From: Neisseriaceae bacterium
Lineage (GTDB): Bacteria; Pseudomonadota; Gammaproteobacteria; Burkholderiales; Neisseriaceae
NCBI GenBank assembly: GCA_017989485.1
Contig: JAGNPU010000035.1
Coordinates: 1-10,479, forward strand
DNA: 10,479 nucleotides
Direction: 5' to 3'
The notes beneath the pieces were generated by a model that did no database searches, was not told where the DNA came from, and worked only from the letters and a program-made list of their open reading frames with translations. Position 1 is the first letter of the stretch, and each line of letters opens with the position of its first letter. The translations under genes were made by a program, and so were the position numbers. Positions 1-8,768 of this stretch are shown here, piece after piece.

Positions 1-50
1 TAGGCCTTTAAATTTACCCTGTTTCAAGGTAAAATTACGAATTCTAATAG

Positions 51-1688
<1,638 letters not shown>

Positions 1689-1694
1689 AGCGTT

Positions 1695-1829
1695 ATGAAA
1701 ACTCATGAAACCCTTGGTTATGGTCGCTCGCAACCCTTCAACGCTTGGCCGTTGATGCGGATGCGCGCCGCTGTGCCCGCGCTGATTGCCCTGCCGCAGT
1801 CGATGATGGCGCAGGGGTTGATTGAATAG
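1695..1829 (+). CDS. Possible small protein of 44 residues downstream of pyrG
   Basis: A short open frame, ATG to TAG, starting 6 bases after the pyrG stop. The product begins MKTHETLGYGRSQPFNAWPL and ends ALPQSMMAQGLIE; I recognise no family. It looks coding because codon usage follows that of the neighbours: from codon 11 to codon 42, 28 of 32 codons end in G or C. The C-terminal half (about 20-43) is hydrophobic and Ala/Leu/Met-rich and could form a helix, but it contains several Arg near its start and is not a clear membrane segment. There is no strong ribosome binding site (only AAAG at 1687-1690), so translational coupling to pyrG would be needed. It could equally be the remnant of a longer gene. 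A 6-bp inverted repeat (1738-1743 with 1750-1755) lies inside it, without a T run. Confidence 0.35.
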   Translation: MKTHETLGYGRSQPFNAWPLMRMRAAVPALIALPQSMMAQGLIE

Positions 1830-1893
1830 TGTGTGTGAAAGCATCGTCTGTTTGCCAACGTAAGCAGGCGATTTTTCATGCCAAAGGCTGATT

Positions 1894-2361
1894 ATGGATG
1901 AAGCATTTATTAACCCAGAACATCTGGTGCATTTCTTGCAGCTGCTGGGCTTTGACAACGAGGCCAAAGTGCCTGCTGAGTTTGCGGACATCCGTGAGCG
2001 ATTGTTAGACAACGACATGCCTTTGCACTTTGTGCTGACGGACGTCTTGCCCCTAGATAAAGCGTTTCGAGTCGACTGGAAAGACTTTGACGGCTTTATG
2101 GCGGGCATAGAGGAAATGACGGCGCGGGTGGGCTTGAGTGAAGAATTACTGGGCGACTTGGTTTTTGACGACGACTATGTTGAAGCGGCCATGCCCCAGG
2201 TGCAAAGCGCGTTCGAGGCTTATGGTTTGACCCTGTGGCGGATGGAAACGGCAATGGATGAATACATTGTGTTCCTCAGCCAAAGCGCCGATGACGCCAT
2301 ATTGAGCGGGCTAATGGCCGAGCTGGGCCTGATGGCGAGCTCGGGCGAAACGTTTTTTTGA
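1894..2361 (+). CDS. Uncharacterised acidic protein, 155 residues
   Basis: Hypothetical cytosolic protein with no function I can assign. It is strongly acidic (32 Asp+Glu against 8 Lys+Arg), has no signal peptide or membrane helix, and looks mostly alpha-helical. Notable segments are the N-terminal hydrophobic helix around HLVHFLQLLGF (10-20), a central aromatic/acidic stretch VDWKDFDGFMAGIEEM (about 60-75), the acidic cluster FDDDYVEAAM, and a C-terminal Leu/Met-rich helix before the end GETFF. From memory it resembles the DUF6630-type proteins, but I could not check this. The ATG at 1894 is supported by AAAGG at 1883-1887, 6 bases upstream. It sits between pyrG and eno, where many betaproteobacteria have kdsA, and its stop is 61 bases before eno, so it is probably co-transcribed. 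Antisense frames over it have no family features. Real gene: fairly sure. Role: unknown. Confidence 0.8.
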   Translation: MDEAFINPEHLVHFLQLLGFDNEAKVPAEFADIRERLLDNDMPLHFVLTDVLPLDKAFRVDWKDFDGFMAGIEEMTARVGLSEELLGDLVFDDDYVEAAMPQVQSAFEAYGLTLWRMETAMDEYIVFLSQSADDAILSGLMAELGLMASSGETFF

Positions 2362-2410
2362 TTTTTGCTGGGGCAGGTTGAGAAACACTGCCGCGCAAGC
2401 TTATTAATGA

Positions 2411-3706
<1,296 letters not shown>

Positions 3707-3724
3707 ACACGCTAGGATGGCTTT

Positions 3725-3994
3725 ATGAAATGGGTGACCGTTTTTCTACTGGTGGTTTTGGTGTGGTTCCAGCAGCGGCTTTGGTTAGATAAAGGCGGCT
3801 GGCAGGACGTGTGGCGTTTGCAAAAAAACGCCGTGATTCAAAATGAAAATGTGGAGAAGCTCACCCAGCGAAATAAAGAAATCGAAGCCGACATTCAAGA
3901 TTTTAGAGAGGGCAAAGACGCCATTTCTGAAGTGGCCCGTGATGAAATGGGTTATATTGGTCAAGGTGAAGTGTTTTACCGAATTAAAGAATAA
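3725..3994 (+). CDS. ftsB: Cell division protein FtsB
   Basis: FtsB is a small bitopic inner-membrane protein that joins FtsL and FtsQ in the divisome and helps activate septal peptidoglycan synthesis. The 89-residue product shows the family layout: a short cytoplasmic start (MKW), one membrane helix (about 4-16), a periplasmic coiled coil rich in Glu, Gln, Asn and Lys (about 28-62), and the conserved C-terminal segment EVARDEMGYIGQGEVFYRI (69-87), which matches the usual RDELGMI...GEVFYRI pattern. The ATG at 3725 has AGGA at 3714-3717, 7 bases upstream. The position directly after eno (18-base gap) is the usual one in proteobacteria and supports the call. It is the last gene of the pyrG-eno-ftsB run, because a strong terminator lies about 10 bases past its stop. 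Confidence 0.95.
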   Translation: MKWVTVFLLVVLVWFQQRLWLDKGGWQDVWRLQKNAVIQNENVEKLTQRNKEIEADIQDFREGKDAISEVARDEMGYIGQGEVFYRIKE

Positions 3995-4004
3995 TAATGT
4001 TGTG

Positions 4005-4035
4005 AAAAAGTCACCCAACAGGGTGGCTTTTTTTT
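4005..4035 (+). terminator. Intrinsic terminator after ftsB
   Basis: The stem arms are AAAAGTCACCC (4006-4016) and GGGTGGCTTTT (4021-4031) around the loop AACA, with one T-G wobble. The outer A at 4005 pairs with T4032, and the 3' arm runs into eight T (4028-4035). This is a textbook rho-independent terminator. It separates the eno-ftsB unit from the transporter gene that starts at 4061, so that gene probably needs its own promoter or read-through. Confidence 0.9.
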
Positions 4036-4060
4036 CGAACACACACAAGGCATATCAAAA

Positions 4061-4909
4061 ATGAAGGCAATTAGCTTAGGCTCAGGTTGGATGGTGGTGA
4101 CCGCCATCTGTTTTTCCCTAATGGGGGCGTTTGTGAAAGCCGGCTCGGTGTATTTTGGGCCGTTTGAGCTGACGTTTTGGCGCACGGCGTTCGGCGTGGT
4201 GTTTCTGGGCGCGATGGCGCTGCTGCGCGGCCATACGTTTTACACGCCACATGTGAAGGCGCACATTGGCCGTGGGATTGCCGGCAGTTTGGGCATATTG
4301 TGCTTTTTTTATGCGCTTGTCCACCTGCCGTTGGCCACGGCGGTGACCCTAAACTACACCTCGCCGATGGCGCTGGCGATTTTGTCGGTCATCGTTTTGA
4401 AAGAGCGGCTCTCGCGCGGCGTCATTTTGGGGTTGGTTTTGGGCTTTATTGGCGTGGCGTTGTTGTTGCGCCCAACCATGGGTGAGGACCAGCTTTGGTA
4501 TGGCTTAGTAGGATTGGCGGCGGGCTTTTTTGCCGGTTGGGCCTATCTACAGGTGCGCGAATTGACCAAAATGGGCGAAGAAGAATGGCGTATTGTGTTT
4601 TATTTCTCAGTGGTGTGTACGGTATTGGGCGGGCTGTTGGCCACCTATGACGGATGGCATGCGGTGACGTGGGAGAACGTGTGGTATTTACTGGGATTGG
4701 GCGTGACCGCCACGGCGGGGCAGATGTCGATGACGCGCGCTTATAAAGTAGGCCGTAAGTATTTGGTGGCGGCGTTATCCTACTTAAACGTGGTGTTTTC
4801 GACGCTTTTGGGGGTGTTGTGGTTAGGCGATGTCATCAGCCTGCCCGAGGTTTTGGCGATGTTAATCATCGTCTTTAGCGGCATTATTACCGGACGCAGC
4901 CGCAGTTAG
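4061..4909 (+). CDS. DMT-superfamily transporter, EamA type
   Basis: Inner-membrane permease of the drug/metabolite transporter superfamily, probably exporting or exchanging a small metabolite; the substrate cannot be read from sequence. The 282 residues form about ten hydrophobic helices arranged as two EamA repeats (about 8-136 and 147-277). Typical marks are the early FSLMGAFVK stretch (helix 1), LNYTSPMALAILSVIVLKERLSRG ending the fourth helix (97-120), GFIGVALLLRP at the end of repeat one, and YLNVVFSTLLGVLWLGDVIS (241-260) in repeat two. It ends with a basic tail GRSRS. The ATG at 4061 has AAGG at 4047-4050, a rather long 10-base spacing. It is isolated between the ftsB terminator and the shared terminator at 4925-4956, so it is probably monocistronic. 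Alternatives within the superfamily (RarD- or RhaT-like) cannot be excluded, but the family call is firm. Confidence 0.9.
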   Translation: MKAISLGSGWMVVTAICFSLMGAFVKAGSVYFGPFELTFWRTAFGVVFLGAMALLRGHTFYTPHVKAHIGRGIAGSLGILCFFYALVHLPLATAVTLNYTSPMALAILSVIVLKERLSRGVILGLVLGFIGVALLLRPTMGEDQLWYGLVGLAAGFFAGWAYLQVRELTKMGEEEWRIVFYFSVVCTVLGGLLATYDGWHAVTWENVWYLLGLGVTATAGQMSMTRAYKVGRKYLVAALSYLNVVFSTLLGVLWLGDVISLPEVLAMLIIVFSGIITGRSRS

Positions 4910-4924
4910 TCATGCTTGCCCAAG

Positions 4925-4956
4925 AAAAAACCCAATCGTGATGATTGGGTTTTTTT
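4925..4956. terminator. Bidirectional terminator between converging genes
   Basis: A perfect 13-bp inverted repeat: arms at 4925-4937 (A6 then CCCAATC) and 4943-4955 (GATTGGG then T6), with the 5-base loop GTGAT. The A run on one side and the T run on the other give a U-tract in both directions. It lies 15 bases after the transporter stop and 2 bases after the end of the minus-strand regulator gene, so it can terminate both converging transcripts. Confidence 0.92.
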
Positions 4957-4958
4957 GC

Positions 4959-5252
4959 TTAACCAGCGATCTTAGATTTTGCTGCTTTTTTTAGAGTTTT
5001 GTAAAGATCTGGGTTTTGTTCTTTCAGCAAGTGAGAGATTTCTAGGTCTTCACGGCTGGCTTTTGCTAGGTCGATGCGCTCAATGTGCACCAAGCGAAGC
5101 AATTCGCGAACGGGTTTAGGAATGTTACGGCCTGACTCATAACGAGAACCACCAGATTGCGTCACACCAATTTGGCTCCAGAACTCTTGTTGGTTCATGC
5201 CAAGGCGTTTGCGTATGTCTCTTGGGTTTTCGATTTTATCAAAAGCTTTCAT
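4959..5252 (-). CDS. XRE-family helix-turn-helix DNA-binding protein
   Basis: Small predicted transcription regulator of 97 residues. The helix-turn-helix covers about residues 12-42, including IRKRLGMNQQEFWSQIGVTQ and then SGGSRYESGRNIP, a layout close to the Cro/C1-type fold with the recognition helix around VTQSGGSRYESG. The C-terminal part (46-97) is a helical, Lys-rich extension without an obvious ligand domain. From memory, similar short proteins with the VTQSGGSRYESGR string are common in betaproteobacteria, but targets are unknown to me. I chose the ATG at 5252 rather than the in-frame ATG at 5270 because AAAGGA (plus-strand 5260-5265) sits exactly 7 bases upstream; the longer version has no Shine-Dalgarno and would add six residues (MIKETS). 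The coding sequence is somewhat AT-richer than pyrG, eno or yheT. It may control itself or the nearby map gene; this is inference only. Confidence 0.88.
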   Translation of the reverse strand: MKAFDKIENPRDIRKRLGMNQQEFWSQIGVTQSGGSRYESGRNIPKPVRELLRLVHIERIDLAKASREDLEISHLLKEQNPDLYKTLKKAAKSKIAG

Positions 5253-5331
5253 GCTTGTTTCCTTTATCATATTAATAGAAAGTATGTGTGTTATTTTTAA
5301 ATATACGCAATATATATCTAAAAATGAGAGG

Positions 5332-5359
5332 GTAATAATATAATATTATTTATTGTTAA
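5332..5359 (-). promoter_or_regulatory. Candidate promoter for the XRE regulator gene
   Basis: Read on the minus strand, TTAACA (plus 5354-5359) and TATTAC (plus 5332-5337) are separated by 16 bases, matching 5/6 and 4/6 of the sigma-70 -35 and -10 hexamers. Initiation would fall near 5325 and leave a leader of about 70 bases. The whole 5253-5392 gap is extremely AT-rich, so chance matches are likely and other hexamer pairs are possible. Confidence 0.22.
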
Positions 5360-5392
5360 TTTTGGAAAGAACTTTTATCAAACAAATGCTCA

Positions 5393-6181
5393 TTATGGTT
5401 GTTGTGTCATGGGGCTAATGGTCAGTATTTCATAACCTGTTTCCGTCACCAAAACCATGTGTTCCCACTGTGCCGATAAAGAGCGGTCTTTCGTTACTAC
5501 GGTCCAGTCGTCGGCCAGAATACGCAAATGTCTTTTGCCCTGGTTGATCATCGGTTCTATCGTGAAGATCATGCCAGTTTCTAACGTCATACCGGTCCCT
5601 TTTTGGCCATAATGAACCACTTGTGGTGCCTCGTGGAAATTAAGACCAATGCCGTGGCCACAAAACTCTTGAACAACCGAGTAGCCACTGCCTTCCGCAT
5701 GTTGCTGAATTGCGAAACCTATGTCCCCTAGCGTCGCGCCAGGTTTAACTTGCTCTATGCCCAACATCATGCATTCGTGCGTGATGCGGCTTAAACGTTC
5801 TACGTGTGGCGATGCTTTGCCCACCATAAACATCCGGCTGGAATCACCGTGCCAGCCTTCTTTGGTAATGATGGTGACGTCAATATTGAGTGCGTCGCCA
5901 TTTTTTAACGGTTTGTCATCCGGAATGCCATGACAAATCACGTGGTTTAATGAAGTACAAATAGACTTCGGAAACGGAGTGCCGCCATCAGGGGCATAAT
6001 TCAAAGGTGCTGGTGTGACACCTTGTACGTTTACTTGATAGTCATGCGCCAACTGATTCAGTTCATTTGTGGTCACGCCCACTTTAACCATTGGGGTGAG
6101 GTAATCTAGCAGCTGCGCTGCCAGTTGGCCTGCTTCGCGCATTTTTTCAATTTCAGCTGCTGTTTTAATATGTACAGACAT
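5393..6181 (-). CDS. map: Methionine aminopeptidase, type I
   Basis: Cytosolic metalloenzyme that removes the initiator methionine from new proteins when the second residue is small. The 262-residue pita-bread fold is complete. The five metal ligands are all present: Asp101 (NIDVT), Asp113 (HGDSSRMF), His176 (CGHGIG), Glu209 (FTIEPM) and Glu240 (QWEHMV), as is the substrate-binding His84 (VICHGIP). The spacing between the two Asp ligands is one residue longer than in the E. coli enzyme. The start at 6181 gives MSVHIKTAAEIEKMREAG, the usual N-terminus; AGGAAATAGG lies upstream with the nearer AGG about 10 bases from the ATG. It is not beside rpsB, where many bacteria keep map, so the genome may hold a second copy. 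It is separated from trpC by 162 bases containing its own candidate control sites, and from the downstream XRE gene by 140 AT-rich bases. Confidence 0.96.
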   Translation of the reverse strand: MSVHIKTAAEIEKMREAGQLAAQLLDYLTPMVKVGVTTNELNQLAHDYQVNVQGVTPAPLNYAPDGGTPFPKSICTSLNHVICHGIPDDKPLKNGDALNIDVTIITKEGWHGDSSRMFMVGKASPHVERLSRITHECMMLGIEQVKPGATLGDIGFAIQQHAEGSGYSVVQEFCGHGIGLNFHEAPQVVHYGQKGTGMTLETGMIFTIEPMINQGKRHLRILADDWTVVTKDRSLSAQWEHMVLVTETGYEILTISPMTQQP

Positions 6182-6203
6182 TTGTGTAAGACCTATTTCC
6201 TGT

Positions 6204-6234
6204 TGGTTTAATCAGTTTAACCATGATTAAACCA
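6204..6234 (-). repeat. 11-bp inverted repeat upstream of map
   Basis: Perfect inverted repeat TGGTTTAATCA (6204-6214) and TGATTAAACCA (6224-6234) around a 9-base centre. It begins 22 bases upstream of the map start. No T run follows in the map direction, so it is not a terminator of trpC. It could be a dimeric-regulator operator or a hairpin in the map leader; the sequence alone does not decide. Confidence 0.6.
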
Positions 6235-6284
6235 TAAAAAGTGTGTTTGCTGTTAATGCTGACTCATTAATAAAATGTGAGGCA

Positions 6285-6314
6285 ATTATGAAATCTGGCA
6301 ATAAACACCTGCAA
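6285..6314 (-). promoter_or_regulatory. Candidate map promoter
   Basis: On the minus strand CATAAT (plus 6285-6290, 5/6 match to the -10 consensus) is preceded 18 bases earlier by TTGCAG (plus 6309-6314, 3/6 match to -35). Initiation would fall near 6278, giving a leader of about 97 bases that includes the 11-bp hairpin. The weak -35 element would fit an activator-dependent promoter, given the FNR-type palindrome just upstream. Confidence 0.3.
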
Positions 6315-6318
6315 AAAT

Positions 6319-6332
6319 TTGATTTAAGTCAA
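6319..6332. promoter_or_regulatory. FNR/CRP-family-like binding palindrome
   Basis: The plus strand reads TTGATTTAAGTCAA, which matches the FNR consensus TTGAT-N4-ATCAA at nine of ten fixed positions. It lies 11 bases past the trpC stop and upstream of map. If the CATAAT hexamer is the map -10, the box is centred at about -47, some 6 bases off the classical -41.5 class II position, so the link to map is tentative. No plus-strand gene is nearby. Confidence 0.35.
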
Positions 6333-6343
6333 GTTTGCGCCAA

Positions 6344-7126
6344 TTAAAGCAGTTGTGCAACTGCTTCTCTTATCTGTGGTGATTTCATAAAGGTCTCACC
6401 AATCAAAAATGTGTCCACGCCATGACGTCGCATTAAATCGACATCTAGCTTAGAGCGGATGCCGCTTTCCGTCACTATGGTGCGGTTATGAATATGGGGT
6501 AGAAGCGACAAAGTATTGTCTAAACTCACGTCAAATGAGCGTAAATCTCTGTTATTAATACCCAGTAAAGGTGTGGTTAAAGGGGTACACTTTTCCAGTT
6601 CTGCCAAATTATGCACCTCAACCAGCACGCTCATGTTCAATGCATGGGCGGTGGCTTCAAAAGCCAGCATTTGTTCCGTGGTTAACGCCGCCGCAATCAG
6701 CAAGATGGCGTCTGCCTCCCAATAGCGTGATTGATAAATCTGGTATTCATCTATAATAAAGTCTTTACGAAGAATAGGCAAATGGCATGCGTTTCTTGCT
6801 GCTTGTAAATACTCAAAACACCCTTGAAAATACTGTTCATCGGTTAACACCGACAGGCAAGCTGCGCCCGCTGCCTCATACTCTTGGGCAATCCATACGG
6901 GGTCAAAGTCGGCCCGAATCAACCCTTTTGAGGGGCTGGCCTTTTTGATTTCGGCAATAATGGCCGGCGCATTGTCGGCATGTTTGGCGTGGATGGCGGC
7001 GACGAAATCACGCGGTGCCGGCTTGTCTGCGGCCAAGGCCTTTAGCTCGGCCAAGGGGAGCAGGGCCTGGTCTCTCGCCACTTCTTCTGCCTTAGTGGCC
7101 AATATCTTCTCTAAAATATCTGACAC
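6344..7126 (-). CDS. trpC: Indole-3-glycerol phosphate synthase
   Basis: Cytosolic (beta/alpha)8-barrel enzyme that closes the indole ring in tryptophan synthesis, converting CdRP to indole-3-glycerol phosphate with loss of CO2 and water. The 260-residue protein carries the single TrpC function, without a TrpF fusion. Catalytic residues by family alignment are present: Glu59 and Lys61 in [12 protein letters not shown], Lys121 in LRKDF (general acid), Glu170 in VEVH, Asn191 in LGINNRDL and Ser221 in VTESGI; the phosphate loop FLIGE is near the C-terminus. The start codon is GTG at 7126, supported by AGGAG six bases upstream and by the usual N-terminus [15 protein letters not shown]. No trpE, trpG or trpD is adjacent; trp genes are scattered in Neisseria-type genomes. 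It follows yheT by only 28 bases, so it is probably transcribed with yjgA and yheT. Confidence 0.97.
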   Translation of the reverse strand: MSDILEKILATKAEEVARDQALLPLAELKALAADKPAPRDFVAAIHAKHADNAPAIIAEIKKASPSKGLIRADFDPVWIAQEYEAAGAACLSVLTDEQYFQGCFEYLQAARNACHLPILRKDFIIDEYQIYQSRYWEADAILLIAAALTTEQMLAFEATAHALNMSVLVEVHNLAELEKCTPLTTPLLGINNRDLRSFDVSLDNTLSLLPHIHNRTIVTESGIRSKLDVDLMRRHGVDTFLIGETFMKSPQIREAVAQLL

Positions 7127-7154
7127 GATAAACTCCTGAATAGTTTCATGATTA

Positions 7155-8111
7155 TTAGGCCAAATGGAAAAATTTCAAGATGGTCTCTGGTAACCATGAC
7201 ACATTACCTGGGAAGGGGCCGCGGGCAAAGCCCACGTGGCCCCCTTCGGGCGGTTGTAATAAAGTGACGCTTTTTGACACCATGGCGGCCGTGGGTAGGG
7301 CAGACATCGGCAAAAAAGGGTCGTTTTGGGCATTGAGCACCAGGGTGGGTTTTTCAATGTGTTGTAAATAAGGCTTGGCACTGGATTGGGTCCAGTAGTC
7401 CATGGCGTTTTTAAAACCGTGCAGCGGGGCCGTCATTAAGTCATCGAAGGCGCTGAGGGTCTTAACCCGCAGGACTGGCTCTAAGTCGAATAGGTCGGGG
7501 TGGGCCGACCATTGAATTTTGGCATTGCTTTTCAGCGTGCTTAAAAAGTAAGGAATGTACACCCGTTTGGCAAAGCCTTTACTCAGGGCATGGCTGGCCG
7601 CGACTAGGTCTAGCGGCGCGCTGATGATGGCGGCGGCCTCGCAGAGGGCCTGATCACGCGTCTCGCCCATGTATTTGGCCAGCATATTGCCGCCTAAGGA
7701 CACGCCGGTAGCGTAAATCTTGGCATAGGTTTGTTTGAGGTGGGCGAAAACCCAGCGGGCTTCATCGGTGTCACCCGAGTGGTAGGCGCGGCGGCCAAGG
7801 TTGACGTTGTTGCCGCAGCCACGAAAGTGGACAACCACGCCGTTAAGGTCGGCTTGGGCCACGTGGCTCATTAAGGCCTTGGCGTAGTGGCTGTTGCTGC
7901 TGCCTTCTAGCCCATGAAACAGGACCACCAAGGGGGCATCCGCGCGGCTGCTGTCAATAAAGTCACAGGCCAGCGTGGTGCTTTGGTCAGGGGTCGGCAA
8001 ATACGTGCGCCGATAGGTGGGGGCCGGGGTGTTAATACACTTAGAGGCCCAAATGGTTTGAGCGTGTCCGCCGACCAACCACTTCGGTGCGCGATATTCA
8101 GTCAGGTTCAT
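7155..8111 (-). CDS. yheT: YheT-family alpha/beta hydrolase
   Basis: Predicted esterase-like hydrolase of the YheT (UPF0017) family; the physiological substrate is unknown. Family marks are the N-terminal [16 protein letters not shown] segment (6-21), the oxyanion [11 protein letters not shown] (66-76), the [20 protein letters not shown] region (96-115), and a complete triad: Ser138 in the nucleophile elbow GVSLGGN, Asp264 in NAQNDPFLP and His292 in EGGHVGF. The length of 318 residues is normal, and there is no signal peptide, so it should be cytosolic. The ATG at 8111 has no clear Shine-Dalgarno, but lies 9 bases after the yjgA stop, so translational coupling is likely. Gene order yjgA-yheT-trpC with small gaps suggests one transcript, although the functions appear unrelated. 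Confidence 0.94.
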   Translation of the reverse strand: MNLTEYRAPKWLVGGHAQTIWASKCINTPAPTYRRTYLPTPDQSTTLACDFIDSSRADAPLVVLFHGLEGSSNSHYAKALMSHVAQADLNGVVVHFRGCGNNVNLGRRAYHSGDTDEARWVFAHLKQTYAKIYATGVSLGGNMLAKYMGETRDQALCEAAAIISAPLDLVAASHALSKGFAKRVYIPYFLSTLKSNAKIQWSAHPDLFDLEPVLRVKTLSAFDDLMTAPLHGFKNAMDYWTQSSAKPYLQHIEKPTLVLNAQNDPFLPMSALPTAAMVSKSVTLLQPPEGGHVGFARGPFPGNVSWLPETILKFFHLA

Positions 8112-8120
8112 GGTGCGGGT

Positions 8121-8639
8121 TCATTCACTAGGTGAGGCGTTGCCTTGGGTTTGTTGATCGTAGTTTTCTTTAAGGGCTTGGAACAAAGCCTTAAACGCTT
8201 TTGGCGGTTTGTTTTGCTCTTGCTCTTTGCGGGCATTTCGAATCAGCGTGCGTAAATGGCTGATGTCGGCGTCAGGGCAGTCGGCAATCACGGTGTTCAG
8301 CGCCTGATCGTCGGCGACCAGCTGCGTGCGCAGCTGTTCTAAACGCTGTAGGTAAGCATTGTGGCCAGCGTTGTCGCCTTTTAAGCGCGCCAAAAAGGCT
8401 TCAATGGGCTCAGGGTCCACGTCACGCATCAGGCGGCCAATAAACTGTAGCTGTCGTTTCAGCGCACCGTTGGCGGTGATTTTTTTGTGCTGCTTCAGCG
8501 CATCGAGCAAGTCTTCAGACAGGGGCAGCTTTTTCAAGGTGTCTACCGACAGCTTGGTCAACTGCACGCCTAAATCCTGTAAGACGTCCATTTCTTTCTT
8601 TTTTTGGGTCTTGCTGACCCATTCATCATGTTCACTCAT
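8121..8639 (-). CDS. darP: Ribosome-associated protein YjgA/DarP (UPF0307)
   Basis: Small, charged, helical protein of the YjgA (UPF0307) family, renamed DarP in E. coli, where it binds pre-50S particles and assists late maturation of the peptidyl-transferase centre. The 172 residues show the family pattern: the N-terminal basic SKTQKKKEMDVLQDLG (9-24), the core NGALKRQLQFIGRLMRDVD (57-75), a long helical middle (76-125), and the C-terminal LIRNARKEQEQNKPPKAFKALFQALKE (about 132-158). The ATG at 8639 lacks a good Shine-Dalgarno, but it gives a family-like start (MSEHDEWVSKTQ) and no better in-frame start is visible. It is divergent from pmbA, an arrangement common in proteobacteria, and it heads the yjgA-yheT-trpC run. 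Confidence 0.93.
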   Translation of the reverse strand: MSEHDEWVSKTQKKKEMDVLQDLGVQLTKLSVDTLKKLPLSEDLLDALKQHKKITANGALKRQLQFIGRLMRDVDPEPIEAFLARLKGDNAGHNAYLQRLEQLRTQLVADDQALNTVIADCPDADISHLRTLIRNARKEQEQNKPPKAFKALFQALKENYDQQTQGNASPSE

Positions 8640-8674
8640 GGCAGATGTCGCTAACTAACAATTAATAAGCTTAG

Positions 8675-8703
8675 ATGATACCGAAATTAGCCCTTCTTTA
8701 CAT
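8675..8703 (-). promoter_or_regulatory. Candidate darP promoter
   Basis: On the minus strand TATCAT (plus 8675-8680, 5/6 match to -10) is preceded by a 17-base spacer and ATGTAA (plus 8698-8703, 3/6 match to -35). Initiation near 8668 would leave a leader of about 28 bases before the gene at 8639. Position and spacing fit, but the -35 is weak. Confidence 0.3.
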
Positions 8704-8709
8704 CATTAA

Positions 8710-8740
8710 TTCGACGGCATTTTTAGATTAACGGTACAAT
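8710..8740 (+). promoter_or_regulatory. Candidate pmbA promoter
   Basis: TACAAT at 8735-8740 matches five of six -10 positions; upstream TTCGACG at 8710-8716 is a poor -35 with a long spacing. Initiation near 8747 would give a leader of about 22 bases to the ATG at 8769 and would lie downstream of most of the alternative TTG start, which supports the shorter protein. Confidence 0.35.
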
Positions 8741-8768
8741 AAGACTTATTTTGACCATAAAGAGCGCT

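Noticed and set aside
1738..1755. TCAACG/CGTTGA hairpin after pyrG as a terminator
   Set aside because: Only a 6-bp stem with no T tract, and it lies within a frame with coding-like codon use.
2378..2407. TTGAGA-18-TATTAA as an eno promoter
   Set aside because: The hexamers match 5/6 and 4/6, but initiation would fall at or inside the eno ribosome binding site (2413-2417), leaving no usable leader.
4177..4485. 102-codon frame inside the transporter gene
   Set aside because: It lies in another frame of a clear membrane protein gene; the product is Gly/Ala/Arg-rich with no family signature.
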